This document shows, piece by piece, positions 34,231-43,395 of a DNA stretch of 64,000 bases. The notes under the pieces are model-generated. The model was not told the DNA's origin, searched no databases, and saw only the letters and a list, made by a program, of their open reading frames with translations. Source of the DNA: Streptacidiphilus albus JL83 (lineage in GTDB: Bacteria > Actinomycetota > Actinomycetes > Streptomycetales > Streptomycetaceae). Location of the stretch: positions 9,124,017-9,188,016 of the forward strand of contig NZ_JQML01000001.1 of NCBI RefSeq assembly GCF_000744705.1, read 5' to 3'. Every line of letters starts with the position of its first letter. Within the stretch, counting starts at the first letter, position 1. The position numbers and the translations under genes were made by a program.

Positions 34231-34261
34231 TAGTGCCGCATCAGGCAACGTTCGCCCTGTT
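34231..34261 (+). repeat. left terminal inverted repeat (TA included)
   Basis: A 31-bp exact match to the reverse complement of the right end of the IS630-type element; after it the two ends diverge. Confidence 0.9.
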
Positions 34262-34426
34262 GTCGTGTGTGCCGCGACGTGTTGGGATCCGGGGCCAGCA
34301 CTACATGAGCGACGAGCCAACGGGGCAGGTGGCCCCCGAGCCGGAGCCGGAGGACGAGGAGCCGATGTTCTGCCACCGGACGCATAATTCGCTGCCGCCA
34401 TCCGGCCCGCTGAGGAGAATGCGTCC

Positions 34427-34933
34427 ATGCATATCCGAACAGCGCGCCTGAACGATCTGCTCGTTCTCCAGGACATCGAGAGGGCTGCCGGGCGGTGCTT
34501 CCGAGACGTTGGCATGCCGGAGATCGCCGAGGATGAGCCACTCTCGCTCAAAGAGCTCGCCCGCTACCACGATGCCGGGCTGGCCTGGGTCGCGGCCAAC
34601 GAGTCCGATGCCCCGGTCGCCTACCTGATCGCCGACCGAATCGGCGGCAACTTCCACGTCGAGCAGGTCTCGGTACACCCGGACAGCGCCCGTCGCGGTG
34701 TCGGCCGGTCGCTGATTGACCATCTGGCGGCCTATGCCACGGGAGAGGGAGCACACGCGCTGACCCTCACCACCTTTACCGAGGTCCCGTGGAACGCCCC
34801 TTACTACGCACGCTGCGGCTTTCAGCTCATGGACGACACCAGCCTCCCTCCTGGCCTGCGGAAGATCCGGGAAGCTGAAGCGGCGCACGGCCTGGACCGG
34901 TGGCCGAGGGCTTGTATGTCCCGGACACTGTGA
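34427..34933 (+). CDS. GNAT acetyltransferase, passenger of the IS630-type element
   Basis: 168 residues with GAGGAG 11 bp before ATG 34427. GNAT pattern: IRTARLNDLLVLQDIERAAG, LAWVAANESDAPVAYLIADR, FHVEQVSVHPDSARRGVGRS (the Q/R-x-x-G-x-G/A acetyl-CoA loop) and TFTEVPWNAPYYARCGFQLM. Such enzymes acetylate small amines, and some confer antibiotic or toxin resistance; the substrate is unknown. It lies wholly between the left inverted repeat and the transposase and in the same orientation, so it should move with the element. Confidence 0.85.
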   Translation: MHIRTARLNDLLVLQDIERAAGRCFRDVGMPEIAEDEPLSLKELARYHDAGLAWVAANESDAPVAYLIADRIGGNFHVEQVSVHPDSARRGVGRSLIDHLAAYATGEGAHALTLTTFTEVPWNAPYYARCGFQLMDDTSLPPGLRKIREAEAAHGLDRWPRACMSRTL

Positions 34934-35037
34934 CGTCGCGGGTGGCCGCCGTCGCAGAGCGCAGGCGGCCACAACGCTCCGAGACGCGTCTTAACCGGGC
35001 GATCGCTGCGTAAGTGTCGGTCCGTCAAGCTGTACGG

Positions 35038-36172
35038 ATGGCAGAGCGAGTGCGGGTGCGTGAGATCGATGACGGCGAGGGGCGGCGGCTACTGCGGATC
35101 ACCCGCAGGGGCACGGGGTCGGTGGTGACCTGGCGCCGGGCCCAGATGGTGCTGCTGTCCGCGCAGGGCATGCCCGTGGCGAAGATCGCCGAGGTGACGT
35201 TCACCAGCGCGGACCGGGTCCGGGACGTGATCCACGACTTCAACACGGACGGCTTCGAGGCGCTCTACCCGAAGTACAAGGGCGGCCGGCCCAGAACCTT
35301 CACCTTGCCCGAGCGCCGGGAGATCAAGAAGATCGCGAAGTCCAAGCCGGCCGAGCACGGACTGCCGTTCTCGACCTGGAGCCTGGCCAAGCTGGCCGAC
35401 TTCCTGGTCGCCGAGGGGGTGGTCGACGACATCAGCCACGAGGGCCTTCGGGTCCTGCTCCGCGAGGAGGGCGTGTCCTTTCAACGCGTGAAGACCTGGA
35501 AGACCTCCCGCGACCCCGACTACGCGGCCAAGAAGGCCCGCGTCGAGCACCTCTACGCGATCGCCGACGGCGAGGTCGTCCCTGAGGCGGGCGAGCCCGA
35601 AATCGTCTTCTGCATGGACGAGTTCGGCCCGCTCAATCTCCAACCGCACCCCGGCCGCCAGTGGGCCGAACGCGGCGGCAGACACAAGGACCCCGACCGT
35701 GAGCCCCGGCCCCGCCGCCGGGCCACCTACACCCGCCCCGCACGGGGTCCGGCACCTGTTCGCCGCCTACGACCTGGGCAAGGACCAGCTCTACGGGCAC
35801 ATTAAGAAGACCAAGAACCGGTCCAAGTTCTTGGAGTTCTGCCGCTACCTGCGCTCGCTGCACCCGGCGGACGTGCGCATCGCGATCGTCTGTGACAACT
35901 ACTCACCCCACCTGACCACGAAGCGGTGCCAGCGGGTCGGGACCTGGGCCCCGGCGAACAACGTGGAGATCGCCTACACCCCGACCAACAGCTCCTGGCT
36001 CAACCGCATCGAGGCCCAGTTCACCGCCCTGCGCTACTTCGCCCTCGACGGCACCGACCACCCCAGCCACAGGGCCCAGGGCAGCATGATCCGTCGCTAC
36101 ATCATCTGGCGGAACAGGCACGCGGCCGACGAACGCCTCCGCACAATCGTGAACAGGGCGAACGTTGCCTGA
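35038..36172 (+). CDS. IS630-family transposase, frame interrupted near 35740
   Basis: Frame one runs from ATG 35038 (GTG 35014 also possible) through a helix-turn-helix region (VLLSAQGMPVAKIAEVTFTS) and the first catalytic Asp in FCMDEFGPLNL. The continuation HGVRHLFAAYDLGKDQLYGH lies in the +1 frame from 35741. It carries the second Asp (VCDNYSPH) and the Glu (SSWLNRIEAQF) of the DDE triad. One extra base in CGCCCCGCACGG separates the halves. Programmed frameshifting is known in some IS630 members; otherwise this copy is inactive. Confidence 0.85.
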
Positions 36173-36182
36173 TGCGGCACTA
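36152..36182 (-). repeat. right terminal inverted repeat (TA included)
   Basis: Exact 31-bp inverted copy of the left end, overlapping the last codons of the transposase (stop ends at 36172). Confidence 0.9.
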
Positions 36183-36184
36183 GT

Positions 36185-37759
36185 CAGCTTGGTGTGACGG
36201 AAGCGGTGGGTATGGCTCAGGCCGACGGGCTTGCCCTTGCTGTCGGTGATCTTCACCGTCTTGCTGAACTCGCGGAGCATCCAGCTGTAGGTGCCGGACG
36301 GGTAGGGCTTGTCGCCCTGGCGGTTGCCGGTCCGTTGCATGAACAGGTGTCGCGGGGTGACGCCGGGGAAGTGGTCGCGGATCCACTGCCGCTGTTCCTC
36401 GATGACCGCGACGACTTCCCGGTCGACGAGGATGTTGTCCGGCGCGATATCGATCTTGCTCTGTGCGTAGTGAAAGCGGGCGATCTCCTCGCCCTCGGCG
36501 GCGTCGACCGCCCGGTCGGGGACCGGGGAGAGGCAGTCGAACAGGCAGGTGCGGATCTCGCTGGCCCGTCGTCCGGTGAGGATCTGCAGCAGGATCATGC
36601 GCATGGCCTGCGGGTCGTCGAAGCCTCGGGCGGTGATCTGCTGGCCGTCGCCGCGCGTGATCTGCATGTGCTCGTCGCGGCCCAGGCCGAGCAGGGGCAG
36701 GGCGGCGGGGATCTGCGCGAGCGCGTGGTCGTCGACGTAGTGCTCGTCGTTGAGATCTCGCTGGTGCGGGATGCGGGAGACCTGGCGGAACCAGCCCGCC
36801 GCATGCGCGTCGGTGACCCGAGACCACGGCTGCGGCCCGAGGACCTGGCGGGCCTCAGCGGGGTTGGCTGCGACGAACGCGAACAGTTCGGCGACGGCCC
36901 GCAGGTCGTCATTGACCAGGCGGGGGTGGACGGGCTGTCGGGCGAACCGCTGCTCGGACTGGCGAAGCAGCCGGTTGGCCGGGTCGGCGTCCCAGCGACG
37001 GAAGGCGGCTGCCAGTTGGACCGCGTGGGCGGGATCGCCGAGGACGTCCAGCGGGTCGGTGAACGTCGCGAGCCAGCGGTCGAGGCGGACGAGACAGCGC
37101 ATTCTCTCCTGACTCACCGTCGACCAGCGCAGGACGCCGGCCTCCAGCTGGGTGCCGAGCCACCACTTCGCCGCCTCCCGCAGCCAGGGGTGCGTGATCT
37201 TGGAGGGTGAACAGCCGTAGTGGGCTTGGGGTTCGTGCTCCGCCAGCGGGATCCGCGGGTCGCATCGGGGGTGCCACTCATCCAGCGTCCACCAGGGCCC
37301 GTCCGTGCAGCGGGCGAGCAGGGCCAGGCGGCTGAAGCGGAAGATCACCCGCAGCCGAGCGACGCTGCCGTGCGGCGGCAGCCGGCCCCAGCGGTTGGCA
37401 TAGAACCACCGCTGCAGTGCGGCGGCCGTCTCCCAGTCCATTGCGCGGATCGAGGCCGGGAAGGGGTGGTTCTCCCGGATCGCCCGGCGGAAGACGTTCG
37501 CGAGCTGGTTGGTGCCCAGCACCGACGAGCGGGTCCCGTCCAGGGCCTGCCAGTGCGACATCCAGGCCAGCTCGGCAGGGATCGGGTCGGGCAGCCCGGT
37601 AAGGTCGATGCGGCGGTCACCATTCTCGGTGATCTTTTCCCAGTCCTCGATGCCGTCGCCGATGACCGGCCCCTTCCAGGGCTCGGGCAGCTGGGACCAC
37701 AGCCGCCAGATCGGATCCTCGCCGCCGAGTGCGTGCAGATGCCGCCGTTCAGCGGTCAT
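36185..37759 (-). pseudogene. large tyrosine recombinase (TnpB-like), 3' end cut by the IS630-type element
   Basis: About 525 codons from ATG 37759. It is a long tyrosine recombinase of the Tn554 TnpB size class. The C-terminal catalytic domain begins near ILTGRRASEIRTCLFDCLSP (catalytic Arg) and reaches the HTHRFRHTKLT box (His-x-x-Arg). The sequence then enters the inverted repeat at 36182, so the last His and the nucleophilic Tyr are missing. Its start overlaps the end of the upstream recombinase gene (37749-37759), an operon-like layout known for recombinase pairs and trios. Confidence 0.8.
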
Positions 37760-38935
37760 CGGTCACCTGCCAGGCGGAGACGTACGACTTCCAGTTCGCC
37801 GCGGCCCGCAGGGCCTCGTCCTCGCGGACCCAGCCATAGAGGTCGAGCGTGGTCTGGACGTGTGCGTGCCCGAGCCGGCGGGACACCACCCACTCCGGCG
37901 TCCCGGCCAGCAACAACGCGGTCGCGTGGCTGTGACGGAACCAGTGCGGCGTCCACCCCGCCGGCCCGATGCCCTTCTTGCGCAGGGAGGCGGTCTTGTC
38001 CCGCACCGTCCCCTCCCGCAGGGCGGCCAGCAGCGGCGGGCGGGTCAGGTTCACCAGCAGCGGCGAGTCCGTGCCGATCCCTGTGCCCAACTCGGCTGCC
38101 CGGCAAGCGAGATGGGTCAGGTAATCGGCGAACAGCCTCTCCAGATCAGTGCCGACATAGACCCGCCTCGGGCGCATCATCTTCACCCTCGCCCCGTTCG
38201 GGTTGTCCTCGCGCGGCACGATCTCGACATAGGGCGTGCCGCGGCCCATGACGAAGTCGCCGATCCGCAGCCCCAGAGCCTCGCCCAGGCGCATCCCGGT
38301 CTCCGCGAGCAGTGCGAACAGCAGCCGATCGCGCAGGTTCCCCGCCCACTCGCCGATCGAGGCGTCCGGCACCGCGCAGCCGTCCAGGATCGCCTGGATC
38401 TCGGCCGGCAGCAGCAGGGGCGGCCGTCCACGATGACGGTGGCGTCGGACACGGACCAACGACGAGGACCCCGGCGCGGCGCGGGCGTCCAGGTGTGCGA
38501 GCAGTCCGCGGGAAGGAGTCCGACGCGGGGCCCCGCGCATCAACCGGCCCGCAACCGGCACCGAGAAGACCGCCTCCTGCCAGCGATAGAACGAGATCAA
38601 CGCGGCCAGCCTCGCCTCCAGGGTCTCCGGCGCGGGTGCTTCCTCGGGCTCGACCAGGGCGTGCTCGACGGTGCGGCCGTTGCGCAACCAGGCCAGGAAC
38701 CCGGCGACCGCCGGGACCCCGAGCTCGCCCCACCTCGCGGTCTCAGCGCGCTGTTCGAGGAACGTCCACCACTGGGCCAGCGAGGTCGCATAGCCGCGGA
38801 CGGTGTTCGGCGACCACAGATGCCGGTGGGCCTCCAGCCACTCCTCGACCGGGGGGCGACCGTCCGGTACTTCTCATCGATCACGGTCCACGTCCGCTGC
38901 CCGCTGGAGGGCAGGACCGCCAAGCTGTGAGCCAC
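37749..38935 (-). pseudogene. tyrosine recombinase (TnpA-like) with 5' frameshift
   Basis: Most of the gene is one frame (37749 to about 38856) with all catalytic residues: Arg in ETGMRLGEALGL, His-x-x-Arg in HWFRHSHATALL, His in RRLGHAHVQTTL and Tyr in LDLYGWVRED. The N-terminal core-binding domain reads VEEWLEAHRHLWSPNTVRGY. A plausible start, GTG 38935 (AHSLAVLPSSGQRTWTVIDE), is in another frame. The two join across a run of six C's near 38860 where one base seems missing. Without repair, no start codon is available until TTG 38687, which removes part of the DNA-binding domain. Confidence 0.75.
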
Positions 38936-39217
38936 TGATGCGATTCCGTCTCGTTGAAGAACTCCCGCTGATAGCACTTCAACAACGAACCGTCGAGGCT
39001 CCGGTCACGCTCGTCACAGACATAGAAGACAGGGGCTCAAGCACCGTTGATAACGGCCAGCCCACAGATGGTGCTGATCCTGTGGTGCCTTGAGCGAAGG
39101 CGCCGAAGCAGAGCCTGCATCTCCAGATCGCGCCCCAGTAGAGGGCGCACTGTCGTAATTCTCAAGCCCCGATGCAATTTTCCTGAAAGTCACCATTTCG
39201 CGCCTACCGGCTCGCCG

Positions 39218-40200
39218 GGAAGGTTATTCAGAACCCTTCGCGGTGGTCTGAACCGCTGTGGGGTGGCCTGGACCGGTTCGCGCTGGCTGGCGGTGGCGCG
39301 GACGTGACCGGTCCCCTCGGCGTAGCGTGCGAGGTGACACCCATCAGCACGAGCGCGCGGGGGGACCGATGCGCTTCCACCGTACAACCGGCCTGAGCCC
39401 GCATCAGCTGGACGTCCTGCTTTCCCGTGTGGAGCGGATGATCCCCGACTGGGACAAGCCGACGGGCCGTCCGCACGCGCTGCCGCTGTGGAAGGCGGTG
39501 GTCGTGCTCTGCTTCCTCCTGCGACACAACAACGCGCAGGTCCTGGCCGCCGAACTGTTCGAGATCTCCCAGCCCACGGTCTCGCGCTACAGCACCCGGT
39601 TACGCCCCGTGGTGCGCGACGCGATCAAGGAGTTGGGGTTCGGGCTCGCCCGGTTACCCCGGGACGAGCCGGTCCTGGTGGACGGGTTCCTCGCCGAGTG
39701 CTGGGACTGGAAGGCCGCTGAACAGCTGTTCTCCAAGAAGCACATGCAGTCCGGGCACAACGTCCAGGTCGTCTCGGACACCCGGGGCCGGCTGCGGGAG
39801 GCGGGGGCGCCGCTGCCAGGGGCCCGCCACGACGCCTTCGCCTATGTCGCCTCGGGCATCAAAGCGAAGATCCAAAAGTACCGCCACCGGCTTGGCGACA
39901 AGGGCTACCAAGGCAGCGACCTGCTCACCCCCTACAAGAAGCCGCCGCACCGCAAGCTGACCGAGGTGGAGAAGGCGAGCAACCGGGCGCACTCCCAGAT
40001 CCGCTCTGCCGTCGAACGCTGCATCGGCCACCTGGAGAACTGGAAGATCCTCGGCGGCTGCTACCGCAGCCCCCTCGACCGCTTCCCCGAGACACTCGAC
40101 ACCGTCGTCCAACTCGAACTCCTACGGACCTACGAACCCGCCTGACCCAGGATCACGCCAGCGCGAACCTCATGATCGACAGAGTTCTGAATAACCTTCC
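39218..40200 (+). mobile_element. IS5-like insertion sequence
   Basis: GGAAGGTTATTCAGAAC (39218-39234) is repeated as an exact inverted copy at 40184-40200, bracketing one complete transposase gene; total about 983 bp. I could not identify a clear target-site duplication. It lies just upstream of the recombinase pair. Confidence 0.85.
39369..40145 (+). CDS. IS5-like DDE transposase
   Basis: 258 residues from ATG 39369. Domains: N-terminal helix-turn-helix (LRHNNAQVLAAELFEISQPT then VSRYSTRL), a first catalytic Asp region VLVDGFLAECWDW, second Asp in PGARHDAFAYVASG, and the DKGYQGSDLLTPYKKPPHRK block followed by NRAHSQIRSAVERCIGHLEN, where Glu completes the triad. This is the pattern of HARBI1-like DDE superfamily endonucleases of IS5-type elements. 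It appears intact with flanking inverted repeats, so it may be active. Confidence 0.9.
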   Translation: MRFHRTTGLSPHQLDVLLSRVERMIPDWDKPTGRPHALPLWKAVVVLCFLLRHNNAQVLAAELFEISQPTVSRYSTRLRPVVRDAIKELGFGLARLPRDEPVLVDGFLAECWDWKAAEQLFSKKHMQSGHNVQVVSDTRGRLREAGAPLPGARHDAFAYVASGIKAKIQKYRHRLGDKGYQGSDLLTPYKKPPHRKLTEVEKASNRAHSQIRSAVERCIGHLENWKILGGCYRSPLDRFPETLDTVVQLELLRTYEPA

Positions 40201-40520
40201 AGGTTTGAGTCGAAGGACTCCGAGCGACGGGACGTGCGTCCCTGCGGATGGAAAGAAGCGCCTCAACCGTCGGATCTCCTGCCCGCCCTCCCTCGTTCGC
40301 GGAGGCCAAGGCCCGGGGCGCGGCGCTGGTGCCGGTCCCGGCGAACGCGGGGGCCACGGTGGCGATCGGGTCGGCGGCCGTGGCGGTGGCCGTGCAGGTG
40401 CCGGCAGAGTTCATCAGGGCAGGATCTTTCGCCAGAAACGGCGACCCACAGATATCCGGTGGGAGGCATTCCGGAACCCTCGCACGATCTCAGCATCACG
40501 CCCCACCCCCAGCCGACTGC
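40201..40520. other. non-coding or decayed stretch right of the IS5-like element
   Basis: About 320 bp. A plus-strand frame reads ARGAALVPVPANAGATVAIG then SAAVAVAVQVPAEF, which might be part of a decayed protein, but I cannot assign it. Confidence 0.4.
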
Positions 40521-40997
40521 TCATGCCCCCCACCGAACGGCGTGGACCCAACCCCGCCGAACGGGCGAGGCGGGCGAAGTCGCGGCCCTCGGTGTGGCAG
40601 GGCCTCGGCTGGGCACTCCAGCAGGACTTCGGTATTTTTCCTGGTCAGGGGCTTGCGCGGTGAGTGTAGTGGGTGGGTAGTGCGTCAGGGGCGGGCTTGA
40701 TGGGAGCGCCCCTCGATCGTGTGCAGCCGGCGCTGACAGTGGCAGCGCCGGGCGACGGCCTGGCGTCTGCGGCGCCAGGTTGACCAGTTCAGTGCGTGCG
40801 TACGGGGCGAGCACCGTGGCGGACGCGGGCCGCAGGCGCGGCCAGCTGCCCGGAGTCTGCGGCTCTATCCGCAGTTCCCCGGCCTCGCGTGGGAAGACGT
40901 CCGCGTCGTCCAGGTAGAAGCCGGTGCGCATCAGATCCGAGCCGAACCCTACGCGTCCCTGCAAGCTGGTCGTGGCGATCAGGCCCAGCGCCGACAA
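40521..40997 (-). CDS. hypothetical fragment
   Basis: The frame reads LSALGLIATTSLQGRVGFGS, then GFYLDDADVFPREAGELRIE, which looks protein-like in composition. It then degrades into Pro-rich low-complexity sequence. The upstream part is in another frame, so it is probably a piece of a decayed gene. No family is recognised. Confidence 0.3.
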   Translation of the reverse strand: MSALGLIATTSLQGRVGFGSDLMRTGFYLDDADVFPREAGELRIEPQTPGSWPRLRPASATVLAPYARTELVNLAPQTPGRRPALPLSAPAAHDRGALPSSPPLTHYPPTTLTAQAPDQEKYRSPAGVPSRGPATPRAATSPASPVRRGWVHAVRWGA

Positions 40998-41075
40998 CAG
41001 ATGCGGGTGGCGGGTACGGTCATGAGCCGTGTGCTGCTTGGGTTCTGACGGGACCGGCTGGAAGAGGCCAGCTCA

Positions 41076-41385
41076 TGTGCCGGACTGGCCTCCTGCGGTC
41101 GGTGCGAGGACCTCGAAGTGTGCGGCGGCGAAGCGGCGGCCGTTGACCTGGAGCTGGAGTTCGTACGCTCCGGGGGTGATCTTCGTGGTGGCTGTCGAGC
41201 GCAGCCGGCTGCTTGGCGAGGGTCAGGGTGTCGCCGGCCTCGGCTGTGGCCCGGGTGAGGAAGGGGACCTTCTCGCTGCGTGCTCCTTTTAGCGTGTTGG
41301 AGGAGATCACGTAAGTCACGTGCAGCGGCACCCGTGCGACCTGCGCGGCGCCCGGTGATTGGCCGGGTGCGGACAGGGGCAGGAT
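41076..41385 (-). pseudogene. frameshifted fragment of an unknown protein
   Basis: Two frames together read VPLHVTYVISSNTLKGARSE, PFLTRATAEAGDTLTLAKQP, then after a frame change TTKITPGAYELQLQVNGRRF and FEVLAP before a stop at 41076. This resembles a beta-rich (Ig-like) C-terminal domain with GAYELQLQVNG. The N-terminal part and the start are missing. Confidence 0.45.
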
Positions 41386-41391
41386 GACAGG

Positions 41392-42177
41392 ATGGGAGAT
41401 CGTGACGGGGTGATCCGCGACGGCGCGCGGCCGGTCGCACTCGTGACGGGCAGTTCGCGGGGACTCGGCAGCGCCATCGCCCGCCGGCTTGCCCGGGACG
41501 GGTACGCGGTCGCCGTCAACGGGCTTCCCGGCCCACCGAACGACGGACACGTTCGGCAGGTTGCGGACACCATTCGCAGCGAGGGTGGGGTCGCCGGCGC
41601 TTTCTGCTTCGATGTGACCGACGAGCGCCAGGTCGCCGCGCTGGTGGCCGCGATCACCCGTGAGCTCGGCCCGGTCCAGGCGTTGGTGCTGAACGCGACC
41701 GGACCACAGCCCGAGGCTCCGCTGAGCGAGGTGGACTGGCGGCAGCACCTGGATCAGCTCGACTTCTTCGTCAAGAGTCCGGTACTCCTGGGCCGCGAAG
41801 TCATCCCCGGGATGCGGGCGCGGCGGCACGGCCGGATCGTACAGATCGATTCCGAAGTCGTCGACCGGCCACCTGTCGGCAGGTCCGCCTACGCCACCGC
41901 CAAGAGCGCGCAGATCGGCCTCACCCGCAGCTGGGCCCGTGAACTGGCGCCCTTCGGCATCACGGTGAACACGGTGGCGCCCGGGTTCATCCCCGTCGAG
42001 CGGCACGCCGACGTCGCGGCGCAGGTCAAGGACGCCTACCTGGCCTCGGTGCCCGCAGGCAGGATGGGCACACCGGAAGACATCGCCCACACGGTCGGCT
42101 TCCTGGTCTCTCCGGGCGCAGGCTTCGTCACCGGTCAGCGCCTCGTCGTGGACGGAGGCCGCGCGCTGAACAGCTGA
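41392..42177 (+). CDS. SDR-family oxidoreductase (FabG-like)
   Basis: 261 residues from ATG 41392 (GTG 41359 also in frame). Classical SDR: cofactor loop TGSSRGLGSAIARRL, NAT motif in LVLNATGPQPE (NNAG equivalent), catalytic Ser in VQIDSEVV, Tyr-x-x-x-Lys in SAYATAKSAQIG, and GFVTGQRLVVDGG at the end. It reduces or oxidises a keto/hydroxy group with NADP(H). It converges with the membrane-protease operon; whether it belongs to that locus is uncertain. Confidence 0.9.
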   Translation: MGDRDGVIRDGARPVALVTGSSRGLGSAIARRLARDGYAVAVNGLPGPPNDGHVRQVADTIRSEGGVAGAFCFDVTDERQVAALVAAITRELGPVQALVLNATGPQPEAPLSEVDWRQHLDQLDFFVKSPVLLGREVIPGMRARRHGRIVQIDSEVVDRPPVGRSAYATAKSAQIGLTRSWARELAPFGITVNTVAPGFIPVERHADVAAQVKDAYLASVPAGRMGTPEDIAHTVGFLVSPGAGFVTGQRLVVDGGRALNS

Positions 42178-42366
42178 CGACCACCGCGCTGCGGTGGTCG
42201 CAGGACGAACTCACCGCCCTGTACGCGCAATTGTGCGGCGCTCCGTGCTCCCTGGCTTGCGCGGGACACGGCCTCGGCGCGCTCGGCGTCGGACGCGCTG
42301 TTCGGCAGGGCGTGTGTGCGCCCTGCCGCGACGGATTCGCCGGTGCGGATGAACCGGTCGGCCCGG

Positions 42367-43395
42367 TCAGGCCTGCCGGACGACCGGCACCGCGCCATGG
42401 CCGTTCCTTCGCGCGGACCGGTGGGCCAGCCCCGGCGAGGGCCCGGTGCCCACCACCCGGTCCCGGTCGATCGCCACCCATGTCCCCTCGGTGACCCCCA
42501 TGTCGAGCACGACCCGGCCGGCGGCCTCCAGCACTGCGAGGCGGTCCACCGGCGCGGTGACGACCGGCGCGCCCGAGCGCCACTCCAGCACGGAGCGCTC
42601 CCGGCGCCCCAGCCGTCGCCAGAGCAGGTACTGGCCGACGATGACCGGGCCGAGCACGGTGAGCAGCGGGACGGTGGTTCCGAGCACGTTCAGCCAGAAG
42701 AGCAGGGCCACCACGGCGGTCACCGCGATCCCGGCGACCGCCGCCACCTGACCGGCCAGCCGGCCGAAGGCCTTGGCCGCAGTCAGCGGGAACAGCAGCA
42801 GCATCAGCAGGTCGCCCAGCCCGATCGAGACCGGCGCCCGGCCCTGGGCGATGACCAGCACCGGGGCGAACGGCAGCCCCTGGACCTCGGTGGCGAACCT
42901 CGTCATCACCGTGGTCAGCCCGGTCGCGACCAGGTCGTACCCGGTGAGCAGGAACGCGAACGCGGCCAGCTGACCGGCCCGGATGCCGCCCTGCGCCCAG
43001 AGGTTGGCGACGCCGACCACGGCGATGGTCAGCACCGCGTCGCTCAGCCCGGCGGTGAGTCCGGGCCGGTGCAGCAGCCAGGCCGCAGCGGTCGCCCCGC
43101 ACAGGACGACCCCGGAGGCCAGCGCGGCCCGGCCGCCGATGAAGGGGGCCAGGGTCAGCTGGACGGCGGAGAGCATGACCACGCCGAAGATGGTCGCCAC
43201 CACGTCTCGGGGCAGCGACAGGTAGCCCAGCGGGGCGACGATCAGGATCACCGACATCACCACGATGTCGGACCGCTGGTAGGTGCCGATGGGCGGCCGG
43301 GGCAGCTCGACCCGGGCGAAGTAGGCCGAGGCGGCGGTGATCAGCAGGGCGACGAAGACGGTCGCTGCGGCGAGGGGGAGTGGTCCAGGGGTCAT
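42367..43395 (-). CDS. nine-helix membrane protein with presenilin/SPP-like YD...GLGD motifs
   Basis: 342 residues. Nine hydrophobic helices are visible (about 7-26, 43-61, 65-88, 90-109, 119-134, 139-163, 187-210, 217-238, 241-259), then a soluble tail of about 80 residues. Helix 6 contains LTGYDLVATGLTTVMTRF (Tyr153-Asp154) and helix 7 SIGLGDLLMLL (Gly192-Leu-Gly-Asp195). The spacing of the two aspartates, the linker GLPFAPVLVI and a Pro-Leu-Leu (243-245) in helix 9 mirror the YD, GxGD and PAL motifs of presenilin and signal-peptide-peptidase (A22) enzymes. I infer an intramembrane aspartyl protease. Its ATG overlaps the stop of the adenylating-enzyme gene, so the two are coupled. Confidence 0.7.
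   Translation of the reverse strand: MTPGPLPLAAATVFVALLITAASAYFARVELPRPPIGTYQRSDIVVMSVILIVAPLGYLSLPRDVVATIFGVVMLSAVQLTLAPFIGGRAALASGVVLCGATAAAWLLHRPGLTAGLSDAVLTIAVVGVANLWAQGGIRAGQLAAFAFLLTGYDLVATGLTTVMTRFATEVQGLPFAPVLVIAQGRAPVSIGLGDLLMLLLFPLTAAKAFGRLAGQVAAVAGIAVTAVVALLFWLNVLGTTVPLLTVLGPVIVGQYLLWRRLGRRERSVLEWRSGAPVVTAPVDRLAVLEAAGRVVLDMGVTEGTWVAIDRDRVVGTGPSPGLAHRSARRNGHGAVPVVRQA

Larger units (their letters stand above)
34231..36182 (+). mobile_element. IS630-family element carrying a GNAT passenger gene
   Basis: The outer ends are exact inverted copies of each other over 31 bp: TAGTGCCGCATCAGGCAACG then TTCGCCCTGTT at 34231-34261, and its reverse complement at 36152-36182. The terminal TA dinucleotides fit the TA target duplication of the IS630/Tc1 group. 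Between them lie a 0.75-kb left segment with an acetyltransferase gene and the transposase. The right end interrupts a tyrosine recombinase gene. The length of 1.95 kb is well above the usual 1.1-1.2 kb because of the passenger. Confidence 0.85.

Noticed and set aside
34304..34451. small frame before the GNAT passenger (starts MSDEPTGQVAPEPEPEDEEP)
   Set aside because: Overlaps the GNAT start, lacks a clear ribosome-binding site and has low-complexity acidic sequence; not supportable as a gene.
42574..42596. partial CebR-like box (cggagcgctcccg)
   Set aside because: Outer positions do not match the operator and it lies in the coding sequence of the membrane-protease gene, unrelated to cellulose genes.
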